From Lomentospora prolificans (taxonomy: Eukaryota; Ascomycota; Sordariomycetes; Microascales; Microascaceae), in NCBI GenBank assembly GCA_029532625.1, contig JARFXM010000004.1, forward strand, positions 2,108,001-2,172,000: a stretch of DNA of 64,000 bases. The letters run 5' to 3'. The position numbers and the translations under genes were made by a program. Numbering within the stretch: the first letter of the stretch is position 1; each line of letters starts with the position of its first letter. This document shows, piece after piece, positions 1 to 12,198 of the stretch. Below the pieces are notes generated by a model, which was not told where the DNA came from, searched no databases, and was given only the letters and a program-made list of their open reading frames with translations.

Positions 1-863
1 AAGCTCGCGAGCACTCTCGGGGCCGCGAACCCACGCAAACCAGGGAACGATCTCAGACGCGGGAGCGATCCCAGACGCGCCAAGTACTCCAGCCTACCCA
101 AGCGAGCGCTGAGGTCATCTCCATGGAGAAAATTGCCCCATTGAATATTTCAAAGGTACCCCGTCTCACAGCGCAGACCGCACCAGGCCAGCAACAGGTC
201 ACACAGCAGCAAGTCCAGGAGCAGGGACAGGTCGCCTCCGCTAGGGCGCGAGCCAGGTCACAGTCGCGCACTCGCCTCCCACAGCCGATCCAGACCAGCC
301 AGGCCCAGATGCCGTCTGCTACCGCGTTCAGGCCCGACCAATCAGCGCTTATTTTGGACTCGCCCACCGAGAATGTCAGCTTGGATGCCCCGCCCCCGCC
401 GGCAGCTGCGCAGCCTAGAGCCATGCCTAGCGAGCCGGCGTGGCAGATAGTCTCACCACCTTCCACCGGTATCCCTTCCAGCGCCAGCAGTAGCACTAGC
501 ATGTCGCGCATGCGGTCAGCGTCGTCGGCGTCGAGCACCTACACGCACATGACAAAGCCGTCGATCGACGAGCCCGACGTGTCGCTCAAGAGTGCGGTGG
601 AGATCTCGATCGCGCGGCAGATTAGCATCTCGAGGCAGCAGCAGAACCTGCTCCAGCAACCCGGCAGAACTAGACCGTGGATGCGGGCTGATGTGACCCC
701 CGTCGGTGTCGGCTCCGCCGCGCGCAAGGTGCCCGTGTCGGTAGTGCGCGGTAATGCCAACGAGAGGCTGGCGCAGACCAAGACGGCGACGCCGATGTAT
801 ATCCAGGCCGGACAGGTCGTGGATCAGCGCAAGAGTGAGAGGGTTATTGTTGAGGGGGTGTAA
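1..863 (+). CDS. 3' end of an unrecognised low-complexity protein gene
   Basis: The reading frame is open from the window edge (first full codon at base 3) to the TAA at 861-863, so the true start lies upstream and at least 286 codons are visible. The protein begins with tandem TRERSQ-like repeats at bases 45-95. Gln-rich, Ser-rich and Pro-rich stretches follow. The last ~100 residues look better ordered and include an amphipathic stretch (EISIARQISISRQQQNLL). There is no signal peptide, membrane segment or catalytic motif in the visible part. Gln/Arg/Ser-rich ascomycete proteins of this kind are often regulatory or cytoskeletal, but I do not recognise the family and assign no function. An internal ATG at 123 is not needed as a start because the frame continues upstream. 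Confidence 0.6.
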   Translation, partial: AREHSRGREPTQTRERSQTRERSQTRQVLQPTQASAEVISMEKIAPLNISKVPRLTAQTAPGQQQVTQQQVQEQGQVASARARARSQSRTRLPQPIQTSQAQMPSATAFRPDQSALILDSPTENVSLDAPPPPAAAQPRAMPSEPAWQIVSPPSTGIPSSASSSTSMSRMRSASSASSTYTHMTKPSIDEPDVSLKSAVEISIARQISISRQQQNLLQQPGRTRPWMRADVTPVGVGSAARKVPVSVVRGNANERLAQTKTATPMYIQAGQVVDQRKSERVIVEGV

Positions 864-1700
864 GATGAGCTTTTGCACACTTTCTTTCCTTATGTGTCTG
901 TTTTCAATTCTGGTGTACATTTGGACGCAGCGTGACGGGCGTGGACCCATGATCCGTGGCCTCCTCTCACACGAGTTTCGCATATGATGGTCTTGAGGAC
1001 CATTTTTTTCCCTCGTCGTTCTGGGTATTGAGAATATGGAACCTCGATTTCCAGGACGATATGAGAACATTATTCTTTCCTGTGTTCGACGACATGTTTT
1101 GGGGCGCTTTAGGGTATCATGATGAAGATTTAAAAAGGTTCCATGGATTGTAATAGGTTCTATACCCCATCATTTTTCTAGACACAATGCTGGAAAATAA
1201 ATCATTTGCTATGAGATGATCGAAACGGAGATTCAAAAGTAAGATCGATAGCTGCTGTTGCCTCCGTTGTGTTGTTTGGGGAGGAGAGGGGCGAGCGGTC
1301 AGCATTGAACGTTCAACAGTATGGATCGTATCACCAATGCCGGCTGACTGATTGAGGGCCAGCTGGCTCCTTTCTACTATTCCGTAAGCAGTGAATATTT
1401 GAAGCTAGGGATTGATCATGCATGAACCAGTAATTATGACACATTCGCCGAACTGGAAACCCCCCCCCCACACCAGGGCCAGCAGTATACTTCGTACAAG
1501 CCACTGTAGGCCAGCGTGAGGCACTGGATTATTATAAACAGTACCGGAACCACAGCCAGCTGAGTCTGGCCGTGAGCGGAGCGGCAGCCCTTTGTTTTTG
1601 CTGCTCCCCACCTATTGATACCCGTTTTTGAGCGGAAAGTCTGTGGCATTCCGACCCTTATACCTTGCATTTCAGGTTTTCGAATCATCCAAAGAGAATA
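864..1700. other. Intergenic / 5' leader of the helicase gene
   Basis: No convincing gene is visible. The sequence TTGCATTTCAG ending at 1675 looks like a 3' splice site, so the downstream helicase mRNA may contain a 5'UTR intron. A run of nine C lies near 1462. The frame extending upstream to 1665 starts with TTG, not ATG. Confidence 0.5.
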
Positions 1701-4700
1701 ATGGCACCGGCGACACAAATATCAGAGGCTGAAGCCCAGTGGAGGGAGAGGTACTCTGCTATGAAAGTGGCCCTCGCAAAACTAAACCTCCCAGCGCCGG
1801 AAACACCAGTTCAGGACCCTGATAACAGCGACGTTGATGGGGTTTCTTCAAACGAGCAGGGCCAAGACGTATGGGATTTCATTTCCGAGGACGAAGATGA
1901 TCTCGGATTCTACAGCAGCGACGAGCTCGACGGAGATATCGACGAGAGCGAGAGGTCAACGTCAGTGCCCTATGGGCCTGAGTGGCTTTCTGCCAAATGC
2001 TCGCCGATTGCATCAAAGAATGGCCTGGCGACAGATGTGTTCCAGACCCAGATTCTAGACCTGCTAAAATCTGGCAGGTCAGAAGAGGAGCTGCAGTCCG
2101 CTCTTGCAGACTTTATTGGTTTCGAAGATTTTGACCTCATCATTGAATTACTCACCCACAAGTCTGAAATCACCGTGGCTACGGCGTCATCTCAGGCTAC
2201 TCAAGACCAGACGGGAAACAAGTTATTGTCTAGGGCCGAGAGAGAAGAGGCACTGCGCCGGCAAGACTTCGAGCACAAAACCAAAACCCTTGCTGCGGCT
2301 CACGCTCGGGAACCCGAGTATCCCCATGTGTACAAAACTCACAACGTTGGCGGGAGCATGCTGAGCTACACCGGGAAGAAGTACGGCCTTCCACCTGGCG
2401 GCGAGAGGTTCGAGTTTGAAAAGTACGAAGAGTACTTTGTCCCCGCTGGAAATAAGGGGACCCTCCGCCCGGGTGAGAAGCTGATCAACATTTCCGATCT
2501 GGATGGTCTGTGTCGAAACACATTCAAAGGATACAAAACGTTGAACAGGATGCAGAGCCTTGTGTATCCAGTCGCATACAAAACGAGTGAAAACATGTTA
2601 ATTTGCGCTCCCACCGGTGCTGTAAGTCGCCTCGCTTAAAGCCAACCTCGGGAGACTAGCTGACTGTGTTGAGGTATAGGGTAAAACTGACGCCGCCATG
2701 CTTACTATTCTTCAATGCGTTGGCCAGTACGTTACGCCGACTCCGTCTGACGATCCTCAAGCGACCGACTTCATGGTCGACCTGCAAGATTTCAAAATCG
2801 TCTATGTCGCACCCATGAAGGCCCTGGCTGCCGAAGTTACCGAGAAGCTAGGTAAGCGCCTTGCTTGGCTCGGAATCAAGTGTCGCGAGTATACTGGGGA
2901 TATGCACCTCACTAAACCCGAGATTGTGTCGACACAAATCATTGTCACCACTCCCGAGAAGTGGGATGTGGTTACTCGTAAGGGAACGGGGGATACGGAA
3001 CTCGTCCAGAAAGTTCGGCTTCTTATCATTGACGAGGTCCATATGCTGCACGATGAGCGAGGTGCCGTCCTCGAATCCCTTGTTGCTCGTACGCAGAGGC
3101 AGGTGGAAAGCACGCAGTCTCTGATCCGTATCGTTGGTCTTAGTGCCACCCTGCCCAACTATGTTGATGTTGCCGATTTCCTCAGAGTAAACAGGTATCA
3201 AGGCTTGTTCTATTTCGACGCATCTTTCCGCCCAGTTCCCCTTGAGCAGCATTTCATCGGAGTCAAGGGACGGCCTGGCACGAGGGCGTCAAGAGAAAAC
3301 TTGGACACTGTGGCGTTTGAGAAGGTCAGGGAGATGCTTCAGAAGGGCCACCAGGTGATGGTGTTCGTCCACTCAAGGAGAGACACCTTCCTTACTGCCA
3401 AGATGCTTCAACAAAAGGCTGTAGACGATATGTGCATCGATCTTTTCGATCCTACTGGCCACCCCAAGTTCGACGTCGCCATGAAGGATGTGAGGGGCTC
3501 GAAGGCGCGTGATATAAGAGAGCTTGTACCGCAAGGCCTTGGTGTCCATCATGCTGGTATGGCGCGATCGGACAGAAATCTCATGGAACGCCTCTTTGGC
3601 GAGGGTGTGCTCAAGGTTCTTTGCTGCACGGCTACCCTCGCTTGGGGAGTCAACTTGCCCGCCGCTGCGGTCGTTATCAAGGGAACACAAGTTTACAGCG
3701 CTCAAGATGGTAAATTTGTTGACCTTGGTATTCTGGATGTGCTTCAGATCTTCGGTCGTGCTGGTCGTCCTCAGTTCGAAGATACTGGTATTGGCATGAT
3801 TTGTACGACCCATGACAAGCTTTCGCATTATTTAACGGCCGTCACGGAACAAAGACCTATCGAGTCTCGGTTTTCATCTAAGCTCGTCGACAATTTAAAC
3901 GCCGAAATCAGTCTCGGGACCGTTACTTCTATTCCGGAGGCCGTTCAATGGATTGGTTATTCGTATTTGTTCGTGCGCATGCAGCGAAGTCACCAGAATT
4001 ATGGTATTGAATGGGCGGAAATCAGAGATGACCCTACTCTCGTTCAGCGGCGGCGCTCAATGGCGATCCAGGCTGCGCGGGAATTGCAAAAATCCCAGAT
4101 GATTATTTTTAACGAGAGGACTGAGGAGCTCCGAAGTAAGGATATTGGCCGTATTGCCAGCCAGTATTACATTCTTCACAGCACAATCCAGATCTTCAAC
4201 ACCATGATGAAGCCGGAGTCGACCGAGGCCGATATCCTGAAGATGATCAGTCTGAGTGGCGAATTCGACAACATCCAATTCCGTGAGAGCGAAGCCAACG
4301 AATTGATGAACCTCAAGTCGCGCGAAGATATCGTCCCGTGCGACATTGACATACGGACGGGTGCCGACACTCCCCAAGTCAAGACCAACATCCTACTCCA
4401 AGCCTACATCTCTCGAGCCCAACCTGAAGACTTTGCCCTAGGAAATGATTTGAACTATATTGCTCAGCAGTCTGGCCGCATTTGTCGTGCTCTGTTTATG
4501 ATTGCGTTAAACAGAAGATGGGGTCATCAGTGCCTGGTGCTCCTCACCATGGCCAAATCGATTGAGAAACGGATCTGGCCATTCCAGCACCCACTTCACC
4601 AATTTGATCTACCGAAGACTGTCCTCAAGCAGCTCGATACGAAAGATACGTTGACCATGCAAGATCTGAAGGATATGGAGCCCGCTGAAGTTGGAGAGCT

Positions 4701-7700
4701 GGTGCGCAACAAGGGGGCTGGTACTAAGATTGCAAAGCTGCTCAGAGGCTTCCCGACAATTCATGTTGAGGCTGAGATTGCGCCTCTAAACCGCGATGTT
4801 TTGAGGATCAAGCTTTACGTGGAGCCCGGATTTAGCTGGAATGACCAGATTCATGGCACATCCGAATCTTACTACATCTGGGTCGAGAACTCGGAGACTG
4901 CCGAAATCTACCACCACGAGTACTTTCTTCTCACGCGGAAGAAGCTTCACGATGAGCATGAACTTAATTTCACTATACCCCTCTCCGACCCGCTTCCCAA
5001 TCAGATATATATTCGAGCGGTTTCTGACCGGTGGCTGGGGGCTGAAAGTGTGACGCCCATTTCTTTCCAACACTTGATCCGACCTGACACAGAGAGCGTT
5101 TACACGGATCTTCTGAACCTTCGACCACTGCCTATCTCGGCGCTGAAAAACCCGGCCCTCGAGGAAATCTACGCCAAGAGATTCCAGTTCTTCAATCCTA
5201 TGCAGACACAGATCTTCCATACGCTGTATCACACCCCAGCTAACGTGCTTCTCGGATCGCCTACCGGTAGCGGCAAGACAGTCGCGGCGGAGTTGGCGAT
5301 GTGGTGGGCATTTAAGGAGAAGCCCGGATCCAAAGTTGTCTATATCGCTCCCATGAAGGCACTTGTCCGTGAGCGTGTCAAGGATTGGGGCGACCGTTTG
5401 GCGAAACCTTTGGGAATGAAGATTGTCGAGTTGACTGGTGACAACACTCCAGATACCAGGACTATTCAGGATGCGGATGTCATCATCACAACCCCTGAGA
5501 AATGGGACGGCATCTCGCGTAGCTGGCAGACGAGGGGATATGTTAGGAAGGTGAGCCTTGTGATCATTGACGAGATCCACCTCCTCGCTGGCGATCGAGG
5601 CCCGATTCTCGAAATCATTGTTTCTCGTACGTACCTATCCTGATGTTAACAATTTATACTTTGGTCTAACAAAAGTCAGGAATGAATTATATTGCCGAGT
5701 CTACTAACAAGCCTGTTCGACTTCTGGGAATGTCGACTGCTTGTGCCAATGCGACTGACCTTGGCAACTGGTTGGGTGTCAAGGAGGGCTTGTTCAACTT
5801 CAGGCACTCCGTCCGTCCGGTTCCTCTCGAGCTGTACATAGATGGCTTCCCCGAAGTCCGTGGCTTCTGCCCCTTGATGCAGTCCATGAACCGTCCGACG
5901 TTTTTGGCGATCAAGAACCACAGCCCTGACAAACCCGTGATCGTGTTTGTTCCGTCTCGACGACAAACACGCCTTACGGCCAAAGATCTTGTCAACTACT
6001 GTGGTATGGAGGACAACCCCAGGAGGTTCCTTAACATGGATGAAGATGACCTTCAACTCAACCTGGCTAGGGTTAAAGATGATGCTCTCAAGGAGGCCAT
6101 TTCGTTCGGTATTGGTCTCCACCACGCCGGCTTAGTTGAAACGGATCGTCAACTTTCCGAGGAGCTCTTCCTAAACAACAAAATTCAGATCCTTGTGGCT
6201 ACAAGTACCCTTGCTTGGGGTGTCAATCTGCCTGCTCACTTGGTCGTTGTTAAAGGAACTCAATTCTACGACGCCAAGGTCGAGGGGTACAAGGATATGG
6301 ATTTGACCGATGTCCTGCAGATGCTGGGCCGTGCTGGACGACCACAATTTGACAACTCGGGTGTTGCCCGAATCTTTACCCAAGACTCGAAGAAGGATTT
6401 TTACAAGCACTTTCTACATACCGGTTTCCCTGTTGAGTCATCGCTTCATACAGTTCTCGATGACCATATTTGTGCCGAAATTTCAGCTGGAACCATCGTA
6501 ACCAAGCAAGATGCTCTGGATTATTTGACATGGACTTTCTTCTTCCGCAGGCTGCACAAGAACCCGAGTTACTACGGCTTGGAAATTTCTGCGGAGGAGC
6601 ACAATACGATTGAAGCTCAGAAACTCGCTAATGAATTCATGATCAATATGGTTGACTCTTCCCTTGGGGAACTGCAAAAATCTTCTTGTATCGACGTCCA
6701 GGGTAACGGCAACGTCGATCCCACCCCCCTGGGCAAGATCATGTCGTACTACTACCTTTCGCACAAGACAATACGCTATCTTGCGCGGCACGCGAAGCCG
6801 AATGGCTCTTTCTCCGACGTACTCACCTGGATGTCGCGTGCCACTGAGTATGATGAGCTGCCCGTGCGCCACAACGAAGATCTCATCAATGCTGAGCTGT
6901 CGCGGAACCTACCATTCGAAGGAACATCGTTCGGCCTGCCCATGTGGGATCCCCACGTCAAGGCGTTCTTGCTCCTACAGGCTTACTTCTCGCGTATTAA
7001 CCTACCCATCACGGATTACGTCGGTGACCAGACAAGCGTGCTCGATCAATCTATCCGTATTGTCCAGGCGGGCATCGACGTTCTCACCGAGATGGGGTAC
7101 CTGTCTAGTTGCCTGGCTATGATGCAGCTCCTTCAATGTATCAAATCGGCGCGATGGCCTGCTGATCCCCCAACATCTATCTTCCCCGGCGTTCCGGAGG
7201 ACACGAAGGATAAAACTGCCTTGAAAGACGTCGCCGCGCAGGTCACGAGGGGAAAGGTTAAGCAGCTCGCCACCCGGCTTTCTGTCCCGGACCGGTTCTA
7301 CGAACGATTCTCGAAAGCGGTAGCGAGGCTGCCCGACGTTAAGGTCTCGGTTGAGGGGGAACCGACTACTTCCGGCGTGACGGTGCAGCTGAAGAGGGTG
7401 AATCAGACCCTGGACAGAGAAGGACGGGTTTATGCACCCAGGTATCCAAAGCCGCAGACAGAAGGCTGGTTCGTCATCCTCGCGGATCAGGCGAAGGATG
7501 AGATCCTCGCTGTGAAGAGGGTTGGTTGGCCTTCTACCGGCAGCTCTAGCGGTGCGAGGAGGGGTGGAGGCGGCTCTGGTGGCCCGAAGAGAGGGGGAAA
7601 CGAGGGAGGTCGAGACCCGGGTGGTAAAGGTGGCGGTAAGGGGGAGAGATCTAGCCCTATTGCAAAGGTGACTATGAAGCTGAGGCCCGAAGATGCGGGA

Positions 7701-7820
7701 AGAAAGGTTGAGGTACTCGTTGTGAGCGATGCGTATATTGGACTCGAGTACAGGATTGAGGGTGTTGAGGTCCCAGCGCCGCCTCGACCGAGTGATGGCA
7801 CGAATAAGAAGGGACGGTAA
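1701..7820 (+). CDS. slh1: SLH1/ASCC3-type Ski2-like double-cassette RNA helicase
   Basis: Three exons, 1701-2621, 2680-5626 and 5680-7820, give 2002 residues, the usual size of SLH1/ASCC3. Introns are 58 and 53 nt with branch sites CTGAC and CTAAC. Cassette 1 has Walker A APTGAGKT (about 303-310, split by intron 1) and DEVH at 425-428. Cassette 2 has SPTGSGKT (Lys about 1173) and DEIH at 1271-1274. Each cassette is followed by a Sec63-type region. The sequence before cassette 1 (LNRMQSLVY, ENMLICAPTGAGKT) matches SLH1/ASCC3 better than the spliceosomal paralogue BRR2. In yeast, Slh1 is the ATPase of the RQT complex, which splits collided ribosomes; ASCC3 also acts in alkylation repair. ATG 1701 has A at -3 and is the first ATG in frame. 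A Gly-rich insert (about 1914-1950) interrupts the C-terminal domain. Confidence 0.93.
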
Positions 7821-8720
7821 GTAGGATGAGGGCGTAGTCGGTTCGAGAGCTAGGCAAGGCCATAATATAATTGAAAACAGACAAGAGATGGGGTTTAAAC
7901 TCGTTCTTCCTGTCCTACTCTCATAATCGTTTTTCACAGGCCCAGTATGAATGTCAGGGACTCGAGAGAATGAGAATATCAACTTCATCTCATTTCACGT
8001 CTATCCTGCGAGGATACACGACGAATATATACGTTCGACAACCATACCAACCACAATTTCCCCCTCTTCTGCCACCGTTTCCCGAGTCTTTCAATGTGAG
8101 AAGTGGAAAAAACAACAAAGCCGCTAGTAGTTATTATACAAAAAGGAAATGCACACAATAAAACCAACTCCACAAGTTTCCAGCACTAATAATGAGTGTC
8201 CATGCAGGATCCGAGATATGGAGATGAAGACAAAAGACTAAAAAGATAACACCACTGATGGAGATAAAATGTATGAGGGAGGGCGATATGGGGGAGTAAC
8301 AGAGGAAAAAAACAATAAACTAGACGTTTCTGTCTTCCGAGACCATGATGATAGTGAAAAGAGAAGAAGAGAACAAGAAACACCCCTGTTTGCCAAAACG
8401 ATGAGATGGAAACCAGATCGTACCAAACCAAGCTGTGACCTAACACAAACCATGAACCTGCCGTATGATGCCGAGAATAGTAAAACAAAGGTGAGAAATA
8501 GGAGAGGAGAGCGCGAACGAGGCGGAAAAGTTTCCGCCTCGACCGCAGAAATCGTCTTGATAATGTGTGCGGAACACACGAAGCCAGTGGCACTCGCTTC
8601 AACCGCGTAACCCGACTTCGGTGCAATATAATCCGAACGAACATATCGCCGCTCCAGTCAAATTGTTCGTACTCACAGTGAGCACATCATACAAGAAACG
8701 ACGACATCATCACAAGTACT
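7821..8720. other. Convergent 3' intergenic region
   Basis: This region separates the 3' ends of the helicase (+) and Rab (-) genes and should contain both 3'UTRs. It is AT- and purine-rich. Frames across it are low-complexity, overlap on both strands and show no conserved motif. Confidence 0.6.
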
Positions 8721-9758
8721 TTAGCAGCACCTTCTCTTCGACCTTGCATCGTGCCTATCCTGCTGCGCCTGTCCATTCGTTTGCCTCTCGCCTGGCTCCA
8801 CCGAGACGACGGGCGAGAAAGGTGGCGGGAACAACCAGCTCCTCCGGTCCCGGCCAACCCTGAAGCTCGTTCTAGGATTCAGAGACTCAAAGTATCCGCC
8901 GTCCATACCCGCCTCGTAGCCCGGCGACCCGGGGACTGCGGTGGCCATCAGCAGCGCCTGCTGCATCTTCTTGTTTTGCTCGACAAGTTTCCTCGCGACG
9001 ACCCGGAAGACCTCTTCAACGCCCTCGCCACTCTCGGCGCTGATCTCGTGGCAGGCGTCCCAGCCTACCTCTTGACCCCAGAACCCAGAACTGCGCTTGG
9101 AGCTGGGGCTGCGGGGTTCGCCGGCGGCGGCTCCGGGTGTGGTGAGGGTACTAGGCTGGCGAGAGTTATCGGAGAGGAATGGGACGAGGCCGGAGGCAGA
9201 GGGAGGTGGTGTTGAACCGAGTCCGGGGGCGAGATTCTCGGCTACGTAGGCGATGCAGCGCTCGAAGGGTACCTCGCGCTTGGAGGGATCACGAGCGACA
9301 ATGTCGGCTTTTGTACCAACAACGTGGAGAACAACGTCACTGGGGAGGTTCTGGCGGAGCTCATTGAGCCAAATACCCATCTCGGCGAAAGACTGGGCGT
9401 CAGTTATGGAGTAGCAGAGGATACAAGCATTGGCGCCACGGTAGTAAAGTCTCGATATAGAGCGGAATCGCTCTTGGCCGGCTATGTAGACACGTTATAA
9501 CGTTAGCAGAGTATTCGGCGAGGGCCCGGTGATGGCCCCGTAGAAAATAGCAATCTTATGCATACCAGTATCCCAGATCTGCAGGCGAACAGTGGTATCG
9601 GTATCACCGTCCACCACCCTTTTGGTCATAAAACTAGCACCGACGGTCGAGGTGGTCTGGGCCGGGTTGAATTCGCCCTTGCAGTAGCGCGTGACGAGCG
9701 ACGTCTTGCCCACGCCCTGGGCACCGAGGACGACAATCTTAGCCTCGAGGGACGACAT
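8721..9758 (-). CDS. Rab-family small GTPase with an extended insertion and CC tail
   Basis: Two exons on the minus strand, 9758-9566 and 9481-8721, with an 84-nt intron inside the WDTAGQERF motif, give 317 residues. Visible GTPase motifs are the P-loop GAQGVGKTS (12-20), switch II DTAGQERF (from about 63), a G4 motif TKAD (about 121-124) in place of NKxD, and a G5-like EISAESG. The protein ends in Cys-Cys, a geranylgeranylation signal, so it should be membrane-attached and act in vesicle traffic. About 50 Pro/Ser/Gly-rich residues lie between G4 and G5, and a further linker precedes the tail, making it about 100 residues longer than a standard Rab. The core resembles the Rab5/21/22 group, but I do not assign a subfamily. 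Confidence 0.87.
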
Positions 9759-12198
9759 ATCGGTGCCGAACGGAAGAGAGTGCCCGTAGTTTTGGGTGGT
9801 TAACGTTTTCTAAACCCCAGATATATGCGGCGAAAGGGTCGGGGCCAACTGAGGTGACGAATTGATTGGAGACGCTCGAGCCTGTCGCGCGGGTTTTGGC
9901 GGGGTAAGAGACGCGCGATAGTGCGCGTGGCAGAGGTGGCGCCTTTCTGTTACCACCCACCACTCTTTTCCCGATAGTTCCCTAGCTTCGATGCGTGCGG
10001 ATTTCCTAACTGATATTCGTATGAGGAGGCGCCGAATTCGTTCCTTCGAGGATTGCGCCGTTTGCTGCCGCTAAACGTAGGACGAGTATAGCCTTCGTGT
10101 GTAAATACAACACGCGGCGTAGCAGGAATTTTATCCGTTGGTGTAGCCTAGCGAGCCGTTCGGCCTGGAGAAACCAAGTTACACTCTGTCGTCCGCGGGG
10201 GCGATGGCCAGAGAGAGAGAGTCCAAATAAGAAAGAAGACCAGGTTGGAAGTGTAGCCAAGGAGCAGAGAGAGAAAAATAAGGACAAAAAAGGAGTTGAT
10301 AACACAGGCACTCCAGAGGCTGTGCTTGACGATGTGGTTTGGGAATGTGGGGAAGGCGATGGATCAAGGAGATCCGAATAAATCCTGTCTGATTCCCTTG
10401 TCCGGAACCGATGCGAAAGGACTTTGAAAAAGAAGGTTACAAAGGAGAAGATAAAAGTACATGGGAAAGAAGGGGGAATAAGTAAAGGGAGGCAGTAAAA
10501 AGAAGATAAGGGAACAAGGTAGCGAAGCAAAGCAAAGAGGCGAGCAAAGCCCGGTGGGATGTTGGATGGGAAAGAGAAGCGTGAAGCTAGGCAAAAGACG
10601 GTGTCGTGAGAATAGGGTCACAAGATAGAGCCTGTCAGCCTGGCATGTTCCTCTTTTGACCAAAGCCAGCTGTTTCGATGGGGGTGGTATGTAGTGATGG
10701 AAGAGAATGGCATGCAGTAGGAATGCAGCAGATCAGCGATGTGCAACAGCATCTGCACTCTCCAGGGTCCACTCAAGATGTGTGGGAGACCCAGCACTAG
10801 AGGGACTTACAGATGGTACCTCAGTCAGTGACGAATTAGGGCACAGGAGAAGAGGAAAAGAGCGGTACAGGCGGTTGCAAGATGACGTCTGCATCCGGTC
10901 TTCAGAGCCTCGGCGAGGGGCAACCGCAGTGTATTCGATCCTCACTGGACGCCCGAAAGCGGGGAGGAAGAGATGAAGTCAGCCAGCGCAAGAACCGCAT
11001 TGAGTGGTTCGGGAACGGAGGAACACTGAAGAGAGGGGTCAAATAAGAGCAGAAGATGAGGATATGATTCTGAATGATTAAATGGTGGGATTCTGTAGTT
11101 TCCGCATCTCGGGAATGCTTATTTTACCATTGTCTGCTGTAGCATCTTCGCCACCCTGGATTAGGTCAACGGTTGTTCAATGGACGCCTGATTGTCTCCA
11201 AAATCCCCGGTCTCTGACACCGAGACCCGGGGCACACCACAACCTCCACTCGCGCCGACTTGAGACACAACATACACCGTCGAACGGAGCATTTTAGAGT
11301 ACATCTATTCAAAAGAGCATCAGAACTGCTCATGTAACCAAAGACGCAATCGCATCCCCCCTTCACCTCAGCATCTATTGTAATTTCTTTTTTAAAAAAA
11401 AGACCTTGCTGCTACCTTCCCAAGCCTCGTATCTCCCGCATCCAGCCGTCTCTTCAACCACTCAACTACGCATAAGATTCAATTGATCACATCATGTCTT
11501 CAGGCCATCATTGATGTCATCTATCTCCTTCCCACATAAAAATAACCCTGATACATCGTTTGCTTCCTAGGCCTGACTCACCAGTCATCCTTCCCCACAT
11601 TCTTCATGTTGCGAGAGAGGGCCAACCCATCCCTCACCGCCATATTATTACAGACATTGATCCATTCCATTTGCAAGTCAATCTCCGTTAGCTTCCCCCG
11701 CCTTGCGCACTTGACCCTTCCCCTACCCGCAAACAAGCTCCCTCCTCGTCGTCGCCGCACTTTCACGCCTCTTGGCGCTTCTTCATATTTCCCCCCTCAA
11801 GCCACCAGCATCTAATCTCCCAGATCTAGATTGCAGACCATTGGAAGTGATGGTTGGGTAGTGTTGATGCTCCCAGGCTTCTGAGGAGAATTGCGATTAA
11901 AATCAATAACAGCTGATCTCGATGTAACCTTGCGATTTCCGAGTCACTGTTTTCGCCCAAAAATATATCTCCGCCGAAGAAGACAGCGCAATCAATAGCT
12001 TGCAAGATAAAGAATCTATATCGGTGGCCGTGGTATATTCACAATTGATATATATGTACCCGCTACCGCCCATGCATTCCCCTCTTATAACACAACAACA
12101 TCCAGAAATGTACTTCAAGGCAGTTGAATTAGTCACCAAAACTAAGGCGTACACCACGGTCTCTTTACTTTCCCGTCAACCCTCTGCCCTTACCCCTT
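9759..12198. other. Long intergenic region upstream of the Rab gene
   Basis: About 2.4 kb without a recognisable gene. It is purine-rich on the + strand between 10,200 and 10,620. Frames on either strand are low-complexity or lack ATG. A short T/A palindrome lies at about 11,387-11,401. The left part should hold the Rab promoter and the right end the 3'UTR of the dehydrogenase. Confidence 0.5.

Noticed and set aside
1665..1700. Upstream extension of the SLH1-like protein by 12 residues
   Set aside because: The extension begins at TTG and includes what looks like a 3' splice site (TTTCAG); the first in-frame ATG is 1701.
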